64,000 bases of DNA from Pseudomonas nitroreducens (GTDB lineage Bacteria; Pseudomonadota; Gammaproteobacteria; Pseudomonadales; Pseudomonadaceae): positions 62,001 to 126,000 of the forward strand of contig NZ_JACHLI010000014.1 in the NCBI RefSeq assembly GCF_014204515.1, written 5' to 3'. Positions within the stretch are counted from its first letter, which is position 1. Each line of letters starts with the position of its first letter. Under the pieces are notes generated by a model that worked only from the letters and a program-made list of their open reading frames with translations, was not told the DNA's origin and did no database searches. Position numbers and translations under genes: made by a program. Below, piece by piece: positions 18,692 to 26,201 of this stretch.

Positions 18692-19390
18692 TCAGGAACG
18701 CACGGTGCGCTTTTCGATTCGTTTCTCGAAGCTGCCCTGAATGATGCGGTCGACGTAGATGCCAGGGGTATGGATCTGGGTCGGGTCCAGCTCGCCCGGC
18801 GCGACGATCTCTTCCACTTCGACGACGGTGATGCGGCCGGCGGTGGCGACGATGGGATTGAAGTTCTGCGCGGTGTGGCGGTAGATGACGTTGCCGTAGT
18901 GGTCGGCCTTCCAGCCCTTGACGATGGCGAAGTCACCGGTGATGGCGCGCTCCATCACGTAGTGGCGGCCGTCGAACTCGCGCACTTCCTTGCCCTCGGC
19001 GACCGGGGTGCCGTAGCCGGTGGCGGTGAAGAAGGCCGGAATGCCGGCGCCGCCGGCGCGGAGTTTTTCCGCCAGGGTGCCCTGCGGGGTCAGCTCGACC
19101 TCCAGTTCACCGGACAGCAGCTGCTGCTCGAACAGCGAGTTCTCGCCCACGTAGGAGGCGATCATCTTGCGGATCTGCCGGTCCTCCAGCAGCACGCCGA
19201 GACCGAAGCCGTCGATGCCGCAGTTGTTGGACACCACGGTCAGGCCCTTCACGCCCAGCTTGCGGATCTGCGCGATGAGGTTTTCCGGGATGCCGCACAG
19301 GCCGAAGCCGCCGGCCAGTACCGTCATGTCGTCGGTGAGCCCGGCGAGGGCTTCCTCGTAACTGCCTACACGCTTGTCGAGTCCTGCCAT
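18692..19390 (-). CDS. 3-oxoacid CoA-transferase, subunit A
   Basis: A 232-residue alpha subunit of a class I CoA-transferase, with the glycine-rich signature GGFGLCGIPENLI near residue 30 and VVSNNCGIDGFGLG. The chosen ATG at 19390 has GAGAGG about 11 bases upstream; the upstream in-frame extension runs into the promoter region. It is the first gene of the leftward operon A-B-thiolase, divergent from a LysR regulator. It sits near hmgA-fahA, whose product acetoacetate is a plausible substrate. Confidence 0.92.
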   Translation of the reverse strand: MAGLDKRVGSYEEALAGLTDDMTVLAGGFGLCGIPENLIAQIRKLGVKGLTVVSNNCGIDGFGLGVLLEDRQIRKMIASYVGENSLFEQQLLSGELEVELTPQGTLAEKLRAGGAGIPAFFTATGYGTPVAEGKEVREFDGRHYVMERAITGDFAIVKGWKADHYGNVIYRHTAQNFNPIVATAGRITVVEVEEIVAPGELDPTQIHTPGIYVDRIIQGSFEKRIEKRTVRS

Positions 19391-19528
19391 GTTGCTGCTG
19401 CCTCTCTTGTAATTGGAGTGTCCGACCCATCGGTCAGAGCGCGAATGCAGCTTCACCGGCGCGAACTGATTTGTTAAGTTTGTTTTTCCAATCGATTATT
19501 CCGCTTTACTTATCAATATGAGCCCGCG
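19391..19528. promoter_or_regulatory. Divergent promoter region, CoA-transferase operon and LysR gene
   Basis: A 138-base divergent spacer, AT-rich towards the regulator, with an AATCGATT palindrome at 19490-19497. LysR regulators usually bind such spacers to control the divergent operon and themselves. The precise operator cannot be fixed from one sequence. Confidence 0.5.
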
Positions 19529-20431
19529 ATGACCGCCAAGCAGCTGCGCGCCTTCCTCACCGTCGCCCAGACCCTGAGCTTCGCCCAGGCCTGCGAGCGC
19601 CTGCACCTGTCGCAACCGGCGTTGAGCCTGGCGATCAAGAGCCTGGAGGACTCCCTCGGCGGCCAGTTGCTGGTGCGCACTACCCGCAGCGTGGCGCTGA
19701 CGCCGGAGGGCGAGACCCTGCTACCCCTGGCGCGCCGCCTGCTGGCGGACTGGGACAACGCCGAGGAGCTGATGCACCAGCACTTCACCCTGCAGCTGGG
19801 CAAGGTCTCCATCGCCGCCATGCCCTCCTTCGCCGGCAACCTGCTGCCGGCCGTGCTGCGCAGCTTCCGCGACCGTCACCCGAAGGTGAACGTGGCGGTG
19901 CACGACGTGATCAACGAGCAGGTGCTGGAGATGGTGCGCAACCGCCGGGTCGAACTGGGCATCGCCTTCGAGCCGGACAGCCTCGACGGGCTGAGCTTCA
20001 CGCCCTTCTATACCGACCGCTTCGACGCCGTGCTGCCGGCCGATTCGCCACTGGCGCAGGCTTCCTCGATCAGCTGGGCGCAACTGCTGCAAGGCAACTT
20101 CATCACCCTGCAGCGCCCCTCTGCCGTGCGCCTGCTGCTGGAAGAGCGCGTCGCCGCGAGGCACGGCAAGCTGCCGGTGGCGTTCGAAAGCCACCAGTTG
20201 GTGACGGTAGGCCGCATGGTCGCCGAGGGGCTGGGCGTCAGCGCCGTGCCGCGCCTGTGCCGCCAGCAGATGCAGGAGCTGGGCGCGTGCTGCGTGGCGC
20301 TGGACGAACCGCGCATCGAACGTCGGGTGGGGTTGTTCTGCCTGGCGCAGCACCAGCTCTCCAGCGCCGCGCAGGCGCTGAGCGATGTGCTGGTGAAGGG
20401 GACGGACTGGGCGGGGATGGAGCGGGAGTGA
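19529..20431 (+). CDS. LysR-family regulator divergent from the CoA-transferase operon
   Basis: A 300-residue LysR protein: N-terminal winged helix-turn-helix (AFLTVAQTLSFAQACERLHL, LSLAIKSLEDSLGGQLLVR) and a substrate-binding-like effector domain from about residue 90. The position, divergent from the CoA-transferase, thiolase and permease genes, is that of the P. aeruginosa dhcR-type regulator, so it most likely controls that operon. Its inducer (carnitine-derived or short-chain 3-oxoacid) is inferred. It converges on hmgR across a shared terminator-like repeat. Confidence 0.9.
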   Translation: MTAKQLRAFLTVAQTLSFAQACERLHLSQPALSLAIKSLEDSLGGQLLVRTTRSVALTPEGETLLPLARRLLADWDNAEELMHQHFTLQLGKVSIAAMPSFAGNLLPAVLRSFRDRHPKVNVAVHDVINEQVLEMVRNRRVELGIAFEPDSLDGLSFTPFYTDRFDAVLPADSPLAQASSISWAQLLQGNFITLQRPSAVRLLLEERVAARHGKLPVAFESHQLVTVGRMVAEGLGVSAVPRLCRQQMQELGACCVALDEPRIERRVGLFCLAQHQLSSAAQALSDVLVKGTDWAGMERE

Positions 20432-20456
20432 GATGGGCCACCTCATTCGGAAAGAG

Positions 20457-20502
20457 CCCCTCACCCCAGCCCTCTCCCTCTGGGAGAGGGTTAGGGTGAG
20501 GG
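20457..20502. repeat. CCCTCACCC..GGGTGAGGG inverted repeat between convergent genes
   Basis: Near-perfect 21-bp inverted repeat (CCCTCACCCCAGCCCTCTCC then its complement around a TCT loop). It is a widespread dispersed repeat type in pseudomonads; related pieces occur at 24675-24810. Placed between two converging genes, it can serve as a bidirectional terminator. Confidence 0.8.
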
Positions 20503-20522
20503 CAAGCCAGAACGTCGGTATC

Positions 20523-21254
20523 TCAGACCTCTCCCCCCATCCGCAAACTGACCTCCCGCGCCACCTCCAGCAGCGCCCGCGCCGCCTCACTCTGAGGCTC
20601 GGCGGCAAAGCTCACCTCCGATCCCACCACGGTGATCACCCCGGCCAGTTCGCGGCCGGTCTTGAACAGCGGCACCGACAGCGCATTCACCCCCGGCATC
20701 AGCAACCCGTGGACGGCGTGCAGACCCGCTGCGCGAATGCCTTCCAGCACCTGCGGCTCCGCGCCCTGCTCCAGCCCGTCCTGGTAGGCCGCGAACACCA
20801 GCCCGGTGGACGAGCCGTGCAGCGGCAGCACCGAACCGACCTGGGTCACCAGGGTGACCATGCCCTGCGCCGGTTCCACCTGCACCACGGTCGGCCCATG
20901 GCTGCCCCAGATGGCGAGGAAGCAGGTCTGCTCCAGCGCATCGCGCAGCTCGGCCAGGGCCGGGCTGGCGACCTTCACCACATCCAGCCGGCGGATCGCC
21001 GCCAGGCCCACATACAGCGCCTCACGCCCCAGGCCGTAGTGATTGGTGGTCGGGTCCTGCTCGGCAAAGCCACTGGCGATCAGCGCCTGCAGGTATCGGT
21101 GGACCTTGGCCACCGGCATCTCCAGATACTCGCCCAGGCGCTTGAGCGAGGTGCTCGGCGCCAGGTCCGCCAGGGCCTTGAGGATCTGCGTGCCGACCTC
21201 GGCGGACTGCACCTTCGCGCCCTTCGTCGGCGCGGACTCTTCGGGTTCGTTCAT
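20523..21254 (-). CDS. hmgR: IclR-family repressor of homogentisate genes
   Basis: A 243-residue IclR protein: N-terminal winged helix (ILKALADLAPSTSLKRLGEY, VAKVHRYLQALIASGF) and C-terminal ligand-binding domain. It is divergent from hmgA, the arrangement of HmgR in P. putida, which represses the hmg operon and responds to homogentisate. The ATG at 21254 is chosen; a TTG three codons upstream (21263), 10 bases behind GGGAG, is a serious alternative. The operator-like repeats at 21307-21333 lie in the shared spacer. Confidence 0.88.
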   Translation of the reverse strand: MNEPEESAPTKGAKVQSAEVGTQILKALADLAPSTSLKRLGEYLEMPVAKVHRYLQALIASGFAEQDPTTNHYGLGREALYVGLAAIRRLDVVKVASPALAELRDALEQTCFLAIWGSHGPTVVQVEPAQGMVTLVTQVGSVLPLHGSSTGLVFAAYQDGLEQGAEPQVLEGIRAAGLHAVHGLLMPGVNALSVPLFKTGRELAGVITVVGSEVSFAAEPQSEAARALLEVAREVSLRMGGEV

Positions 21255-21306
21255 GGTCTTCAACTTAAAGGAGCTCCCGGGTGGGCTTGACGGCCCGACG
21301 ACACGA

Positions 21307-21333
21307 AATTACGTTAATCGTAATTCAATTACG
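21307..21333. promoter_or_regulatory. Probable HmgR operator
   Basis: Perfect inverted repeat AATTACG-TTAAT-CGTAATT (21307-21325), followed one base later by a third half-site AATTACG (21327-21333), in the hmgR-hmgA spacer, about 20 bases before the hmgA ATG. P. putida HmgR is known to bind a palindrome in this position; the assignment here is by context. Confidence 0.75.
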
Positions 21334-21353
21334 ATAAAAAGAGTGAAACCACC

Positions 21354-22649
21354 ATGACCGCCTCTCCTGCCTACCAGTCCGGGTTCGGCAACGAATTCTC
21401 CAGCGAGGCCCTGCCCGGCGCCCTGCCCGTGGGCAGGAACTCGCCGCAGCAGGTGCCCTTCGGCCTCTACGCCGAGCAGCTATCCGGCACCGCCTTCACC
21501 GTCCCGCGCAGCGAGGCCCGGCGCACCTGGCTGTACCGCATCCGCCCGTCCGCCGCGCACCCGCGCTTCGAGCGCCTGGAGCGGCAGCTGATCGGTGGCG
21601 GACTGGGCCCGGTGACGCCCAACCGGCTGCGCTGGAACAGCCTGGAAATGCCGCAGCAGCCTACCGACTTCATCGACGGCCTGCACGGCATGGCCGCCAA
21701 TGCCGAAGGCGACGCGGTGAGCGGCGTCAGCCTGTACGCCTACCGCGCCAACAGCTCCATGCACCGGGTGTTCTTCAACGCCGACGGCGAGCTGCTGATC
21801 GTGCCCCAGGCCGGCCGCCTGCGCCTGGTCACCGAGCTGGGCGTGCTGGAGGTTGAGCCGCTGGAGATCGCGGTGATCCCGCGCGGCATGCGCTTTCGCG
21901 TCGAACTGCTGGACGCCGAGGCTGCCGGCTACCTCGCCGAGAACCACGGCGCCGCCCTGCGCCTGCCGGACCTCGGCCCCATCGGCAGCAACGGTCTGGC
22001 CAATGCCCGCGACTTTCTTGCCCCGGTGGCGCACTACGAAGACGTGGAAGGCCCGGTGCAACTGGTGCAGAAATTCCTCGGCGAACTCTGGGCCACCCAG
22101 CTCGATCACTCGCCGCTGGACGTGGTCGCCTGGCATGGCAACAACGTGCCCTACAAGTACGACCTGCGCCGCTTCAACACCCTCGGCACGGTGAGCTACG
22201 ACCACCCGGACCCGTCGATCTTCACCGTGCTGACCTCGCCCAGCGACACCCACGGCATGGCCAACATGGACTTCGTGATCTTCCCGCCGCGCTGGATGGT
22301 GGCCGAGAGCACCTTCCGCCCGCCGTGGTTCCACCGCAACCTGATGAACGAGTTCATGGGCCTGATCCAGGGCGTGTACGACGCCAAGGCCGACGGCTTC
22401 GTCCCCGGTGGCGCCTCGCTGCACAACTGCATGAGCGCCCATGGCCCGGACAACGCCACCACCCGCCAGGCGATTGCCGCGGACCTCAAACCGCACAAGA
22501 TCGACCAGACCATGGCCTTCATGTTCGAGACCGGCCGCGTGCTGCGGCCCAGCCGCTTCGCCCTCGACTGCCCGCAGCTGCAGCGTGATTACGACAGCTG
22601 CTGGAACGGCATGCAGAAGACCTTCGACCCTTCCGGAGCAAAGAAATGA
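21354..22649 (+). CDS. hmgA: Homogentisate 1,2-dioxygenase
   Basis: A 431-residue iron dioxygenase that opens the homogentisate ring to maleylacetoacetate in phenylalanine/tyrosine degradation. Fe ligands are in PPWFHRNLMNEFMG (His and Glu) and HNCMSAHGPD (His). The N-terminal signature YQSGFGNEFSSEALPGALP is typical. Its stop overlaps the fahA ATG (ATGA), so the two are translationally coupled. It is likely repressed by HmgR through the adjacent operator. Confidence 0.96.
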   Translation: MTASPAYQSGFGNEFSSEALPGALPVGRNSPQQVPFGLYAEQLSGTAFTVPRSEARRTWLYRIRPSAAHPRFERLERQLIGGGLGPVTPNRLRWNSLEMPQQPTDFIDGLHGMAANAEGDAVSGVSLYAYRANSSMHRVFFNADGELLIVPQAGRLRLVTELGVLEVEPLEIAVIPRGMRFRVELLDAEAAGYLAENHGAALRLPDLGPIGSNGLANARDFLAPVAHYEDVEGPVQLVQKFLGELWATQLDHSPLDVVAWHGNNVPYKYDLRRFNTLGTVSYDHPDPSIFTVLTSPSDTHGMANMDFVIFPPRWMVAESTFRPPWFHRNLMNEFMGLIQGVYDAKADGFVPGGASLHNCMSAHGPDNATTRQAIAADLKPHKIDQTMAFMFETGRVLRPSRFALDCPQLQRDYDSCWNGMQKTFDPSGAKK

Positions 22650-23950
22650 GCAACGTCCACAGCGCCCAAAGCTGGATCGAATCGGCCAACGGCCACCCGG
22701 ACTTCCCCTTGCAGAACCTGCCGCTGGGTGTGTTCAGCCCACCCGGTGACTCGCCCCGTGGCGGCGTCGCCATCGGCGACTACATCTTCGACCTGAAGAC
22801 CGCCTGCGATACCGGCCTGTTCCACGGCGCCGCGCACCAGGCAGCGCTGGTGGCCAGCGGCGACAGCCTGAACGCCTTCTTCGCTCTGGGCGGCACCGCG
22901 CGCCGCACCCTGCGCGACGCGCTGATCCACCTGCTCAGCGAAGGCAGCGGCGAACAGAAACGCATGGAGCACCTGGGCGCCGCGCTGCTCAAGCCCCAGG
23001 CGGCGTGCCGCATGCACCTGCCGGCCAGGGTGGGCGACTACACCGACTTCTACGTCGGCATCCACCACGCGCAGAACGTCGGCAAGCTGTTCCGCCCGGA
23101 CAACCCGCTGCTGCCCAACTACAAGTACGTACCCATCGGCTACCACGGCCGCGCCTCGACCATCGTGCCTTCGGGTACCGAAGTGCGCCGCCCGAATGGC
23201 CAGACCCTGCCGGCCGGCGTCGACGTCCCGGTGTTCGGCCCCTGCGCGCGGATGGACCTGGAACTGGAGCTGGGCATCTGGATCGGCCAGGGCAACGACC
23301 AGGGCAAGGCCATCCCGATCAACGCCGCCTCCGGTCATATCGCCGGCTTCTGCCTGCTCAACGACTGGTCCGCGCGCGATGTGCAGGCCTGGGAATACCA
23401 GCCGCTGGGGCCGTTCCTGTCGAAAAGCTTCGCTACCACGGTGTCGCCCTGGGTAGTCACCGCCGAGGCGCTGGAGCCGTTCCGCGTCGCCCAGCCGGCC
23501 CGCCCGCAAGGCGACCCGCAGCCGCTGCCGTACCTGTACGACGAGAACGACCAGCAGCGCGGCGCGCTGGATATCGAACTGGAAGTCCTGCTGCTCACCG
23601 CACGCATGCGCCGCGAGCACCAGGGCGCAGAACGCATCGCCCTGAGCAACACGCTGAACATGTACTGGACCGTGGCGCAGATGGTCGCGCACCACAGCGT
23701 CAATGGCTGCCGCCTGCAGGCGGGCGACCTGTTCGGCTCCGGCACCCTCTCCGGCGAAACCGCGGACAGCTTCGGCAGCCTGCTGGAGATGACTTTCGGT
23801 GGCAAACAGCCAGTGGTGCTGGGCAACGGCGAAGAGCGGCGCTTCCTCGAAGATGGCGACGAGATCATCCTGCGTGCCCGCTGCCGCCGTGACGGCCATG
23901 CCTCCATCGGCTTCGGCGAGTGCCGTGGGCGGATCCTGCCCGCCCATTGA
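22646..23950 (+). CDS. fahA: Fumarylacetoacetase
   Basis: A 434-residue FAH hydrolase cleaving fumarylacetoacetate to fumarate and acetoacetate. Metal-binding acidic residues are in TDFYVGIHHAQNVGK, ELELGIWIG and LLNDWSARDVQAWEYQPLGP. The expected third gene of the operon, maleylacetoacetate isomerase (maiA/hmgC), does not follow: a repeat cluster begins directly after the stop. The acetoacetate product can enter the CoA-transferase/thiolase route encoded about 3 kb to the left. Confidence 0.95.
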   Translation: MSNVHSAQSWIESANGHPDFPLQNLPLGVFSPPGDSPRGGVAIGDYIFDLKTACDTGLFHGAAHQAALVASGDSLNAFFALGGTARRTLRDALIHLLSEGSGEQKRMEHLGAALLKPQAACRMHLPARVGDYTDFYVGIHHAQNVGKLFRPDNPLLPNYKYVPIGYHGRASTIVPSGTEVRRPNGQTLPAGVDVPVFGPCARMDLELELGIWIGQGNDQGKAIPINAASGHIAGFCLLNDWSARDVQAWEYQPLGPFLSKSFATTVSPWVVTAEALEPFRVAQPARPQGDPQPLPYLYDENDQQRGALDIELEVLLLTARMRREHQGAERIALSNTLNMYWTVAQMVAHHSVNGCRLQAGDLFGSGTLSGETADSFGSLLEMTFGGKQPVVLGNGEERRFLEDGDEIILRARCRRDGHASIGFGECRGRILPAH

Positions 23951-23991
23951 CGGCCTGCCTCCACGCCAGACCGCTCGACGCAGGATGGCGT

Positions 23992-24049
23992 GGAGCGCAG
24001 CGATACCCATCGTTTCGCAGCATCAGCAGCATGGGTATCGCTGCGCTCC
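23992..24049. repeat. 19-bp inverted repeat after fahA
   Basis: Perfect arms GGAGCGCAGCGATACCCAT (23992-24010) and its complement (24031-24049) around a 20-base loop. A part copy (ATGGGTATCGC..CCACCCATCCTACG) recurs near 24880-24910, so it belongs to a dispersed family. It may end the hmgA-fahA transcript, although there is no T-run. Confidence 0.85.
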
Positions 24050-24134
24050 CCCCTCCTGCGGCCGTCAGTCCCATCCTCCTACGATTGGCGGCTGCCCTTG
24101 CCCGATTGATATCCCGAAGTCCGCCTCGACGACT

Positions 24135-24157
24135 TCGCGGACAAGGTCCGCTCCTAC
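24135..24157. repeat. REP sequence, type b
   Basis: TCGCGGACAAGGTCCGCTCC core followed by TACG, a single unit of the GCGGAC..GTCCGC REP type. Confidence 0.75.
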
Positions 24158-24181
24158 GCCACCGGAAAGACCGTCAGCCAC

Positions 24182-24254
24182 GTAAGGCGCATAGCGCGCC
24201 AGCGTTATCCGCCGGGGAGCCGGCGAATAACCCGTTCCGGGTTATGCGCCCTAC
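24182..24254. repeat. Nested inverted repeat, GCGCATA/TATGCGC type
   Basis: Outer arms GTAAGGCGCATA and TATGCGCCCTAC enclose an inner hairpin (GTTATCCGCCGG / CCGGCGAATAAC) and a small ATAACCCG-TTC-CGGGTTAT hairpin. The right-hand part is also present at the right edge of the window as the end of the second copy of the long element. Confidence 0.75.
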
Positions 24255-24655
24255 GCTCGCAGATTGCCGTCGACATCGGCTCTGGCTCTGGCTCTGGCTC
24301 TGGCTTTTGAAGTCTTCCAGCGAAACATCCGCACGCGCCGAAGTGCCCCTTTCAGGAGGCCGAAGGTGATCGGAGTTCCAGGGGTCGAGCGACATGGATG
24401 TCGCGAGAGCGTTGTCGGGCCAGGGATGGCCCGTCGAGGGGGACGCCTAGTTCGGGCCCCTGGAACTCCGAGGAACCGAGGGTACTTTTCGCGAAGCGAA
24501 AAGCCGGATGGCAGGGGCGAGACCTTTGCCCACCTTTGGGTCTTTCCAAAGTGGGTCGCCCGAGGGGGCGAAACAAAATCTCCCAGCGCATGCCGAAGCG
24601 GCGCAGAAACACCTAACCCGAAGCAACAGCATCGCGGACAAAGTCCGCTCCTACG
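24231..24655 (+). repeat. Structured dispersed element, copy A (425 bp)
   Basis: Nearly identical, in opposite orientation, to 63583-64000. In order it holds: a CGGGTTATGCGCCCTAC end; a GGCTCT hexanucleotide tract (four units here, two in the other copy); a long-range 14-bp inverted repeat CGGAGTTCCAGGGG (24371-24384) / CCCCTGGAACTCCG (24457-24470) that encloses hairpins GCGACAT-GG-ATGTCGC and GGGCC..GGCCC; hairpin CTTTTCGC-GAA-GCGAAAAG (24485-24503); hairpin CCCACCTTTGG..CCAAAGTGGG (24529-24555); and a type-b REP at the far end. A one-base indel between the copies shifts reading frames, so it does not behave as a coding sequence. Confidence 0.85.
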
Positions 24656-24687
24656 TGAAGTTCTGCGCAGGAGCCCCCTCTCCCCAG

Positions 24688-24709
24688 CCCTCTCCCTGAA
24701 GGGAGAGGG
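24688..24709. repeat. CCCTCTCCCT/AGGGAGAGGG hairpin
   Basis: Perfect 10-bp arms with a two-base loop, a member of the CCCTCACCCC..CCCTCTCCC repeat family seen at 20457-20502. A decayed second piece spans about 24761-24809. Confidence 0.7.
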
Positions 24710-24940
24710 AGCTATCCGTGCCGGCTGACACTGCGGTTTCAGTCGGCACCGAACCAGTCCCTTCTCCCTTCGGAGCGGGGCGCGCAGCCAGGGTTAGGGA
24801 GAGGGGAAATCCCAGGCACGGTCTGTCAGAGAAAGACAGTTGCTCCTACGTAGAGCGGTCTGCCAATGCACAGTGCAGCATGGGTATCGCAAGCTCCACC
24901 CATCCTACGACGAGGCTCCCATCGGCCCTGCCGAGTACAT

Positions 24941-24963
24941 TTCGCGAGCAAGCTCGCTCCTAC
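24941..24963. repeat. REP sequence, type a
   Basis: Single unit TTCGCGAGCAAGCTCGCTCC followed by TAC, the same core as the pair at 17920-17995. Confidence 0.8.
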
Positions 24964-25024
24964 AGAAAAGGCCGCAAACAAAAACGCGAACAAGGCCCAC
25001 CCCTGCGGGGGAACACGATCCTCG

Positions 25025-25048
25025 CAGGAGCGGACCTCGTCCGCGATG
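25025..25048. repeat. REP sequence, type b
   Basis: Single unit CAGGAGCGGACCTCGTCCGC followed by GATG, just before the end of the binding-protein gene. Confidence 0.75.
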
Positions 25049-25090
25049 CCTCAGCCAGGGCGCCGGTGCGACCACCGGCGCCCGCAACGG

Positions 25091-26119
25091 TCAGCCCTTG
25101 GCCGCCCAGGCGTTGAAGCGCTGCTCCAGGTCCTCGCCGTGATCCACCCAGAACTCGAAGTTCACCGGCACCGCCTGTTCCAGGTTCGCCGGCGCCGTGT
25201 TCAGGCGCTCGATCAGCTTGGGATCGATCAGCTTGTTGGTCCCCAGGTTCACCGAGCCGTAGCCCAGCTTCACGGTGTGGATCTTCTGCTGTTCGGGCGA
25301 GAGCGAGAAGGCGATGAAGTCCTCGGCAGCCTTCTTGTTCGGGCTGCCCTTGGGGATCGCCCAGGAGTCGATGGCGTACAGGCTGCCGTTCCACACCACC
25401 TTCATCGGCACGCCCTCTTCCTGCGCCGCGAAGGCGCGGCCGTTGTAGGCGGTGCTCATGACCACATCGCCGCTGGCGAGGAACTGCATCGGCTGCGCGC
25501 CGGACTCCCACCACTGGATCGACGGCTTGATCTGGTCGAGCTTCTTGAACGCGCGATCCACGCCTTCCTTGGTGGCCAGCACCTTGTACAGGTCTTCCTT
25601 CTTCACGCCGTCGGCCAGCAGGGCGATCTCCAGGGTGTACTTGGCGCCCTTGCGCAGGGAGCGCTTGCCGGGGAATTTCTTCGTATCCCAGAAGTCCGTC
25701 CAGCCGGTCGGGCCGTTGGCCAGGCGCTTGCCGTCGTAGACCATCGCCATCGACCAGACCAGCAGGCCAGCGCCGCAGTCGGAGATGGTGCCGGGTACGT
25801 AGTCCTCGGCCTTGCCGAGGATCGCCGGGTCGAGCTGTTCGAACAGGCCTTCCTCGCAGCCGCGCAGCAGCTCCGGTCCTTCCACCTGGACGACGTCCCA
25901 GTTGACGCCACCGGTGTCGACCATGGCCTTGATCTTGCCCATTTCGCCGTTGTACTCACCGGCGATCACCTTCATGCCTTCCTTCTTCTCGAAGGGTTTG
26001 TAGAAGGCTTCGGTCTGTACGTCCTTGCTGATACCGCCGAAGGAGATCACGGTCAGGTCAGCAGCCATGGCGCCGGACGCCACGCCCATGAGCAGGGCTC
26101 CCAGAATCGGGTTTTTCAT
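25091..26119 (-). CDS. Periplasmic binding protein, polyamine-type ABC transporter
   Basis: A 342-residue PotD/PotF-like extracellular solute-binding protein (family 1). Signal peptide MKNPILGALLMGVASGAMAA, mature protein starting DLTVISFGG. The fold signatures WDVVQVEGPEL, VPGTISDCGAGLLVWSMA and GSPNKKAAEDFIAF are typical of polyamine/opine-type binding proteins. The ATG at 26119 is behind AAGAGGTGG; a GTG two codons earlier is less likely. No permease or ATPase gene is adjacent, so it may be an orphan or serve a transporter encoded elsewhere. It is downstream of the aldolase-like gene on the same strand, separated by about 80 bases. Confidence 0.88.
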   Translation of the reverse strand: MKNPILGALLMGVASGAMAADLTVISFGGISKDVQTEAFYKPFEKKEGMKVIAGEYNGEMGKIKAMVDTGGVNWDVVQVEGPELLRGCEEGLFEQLDPAILGKAEDYVPGTISDCGAGLLVWSMAMVYDGKRLANGPTGWTDFWDTKKFPGKRSLRKGAKYTLEIALLADGVKKEDLYKVLATKEGVDRAFKKLDQIKPSIQWWESGAQPMQFLASGDVVMSTAYNGRAFAAQEEGVPMKVVWNGSLYAIDSWAIPKGSPNKKAAEDFIAFSLSPEQQKIHTVKLGYGSVNLGTNKLIDPKLIERLNTAPANLEQAVPVNFEFWVDHGEDLEQRFNAWAAKG

Positions 26120-26201
26120 TTCCACCTCTTGGCTTTGTTGTTGGCAGATGCTTCAAGCACGCAGGCGCCCGGTCTCTGCGGACCGGGGCACGATATCAGG
26201 C

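Larger units (their letters stand above)
23951..25090. other. 1.1-kb gene-free cluster of dispersed repeats
   Basis: No supported gene. The stretch is a patchwork of repeats listed separately: an ATGGGTATCGC-type hairpin, REP units of both types, a GTAAGGCGCATA-type inverted repeat, a 425-bp structured element, and CCCTCTCCC-type hairpins. Open frames run through it but cross from one repeat to another. It occupies the place where maiA would be expected. Confidence 0.75.

Noticed and set aside
24264..24728. Open reading frame of about 154 codons through the repeat cluster
   Set aside because: It runs across the structured element and other repeats; the other copy has a one-base difference that changes the frame in the middle, so the frame is not conserved.
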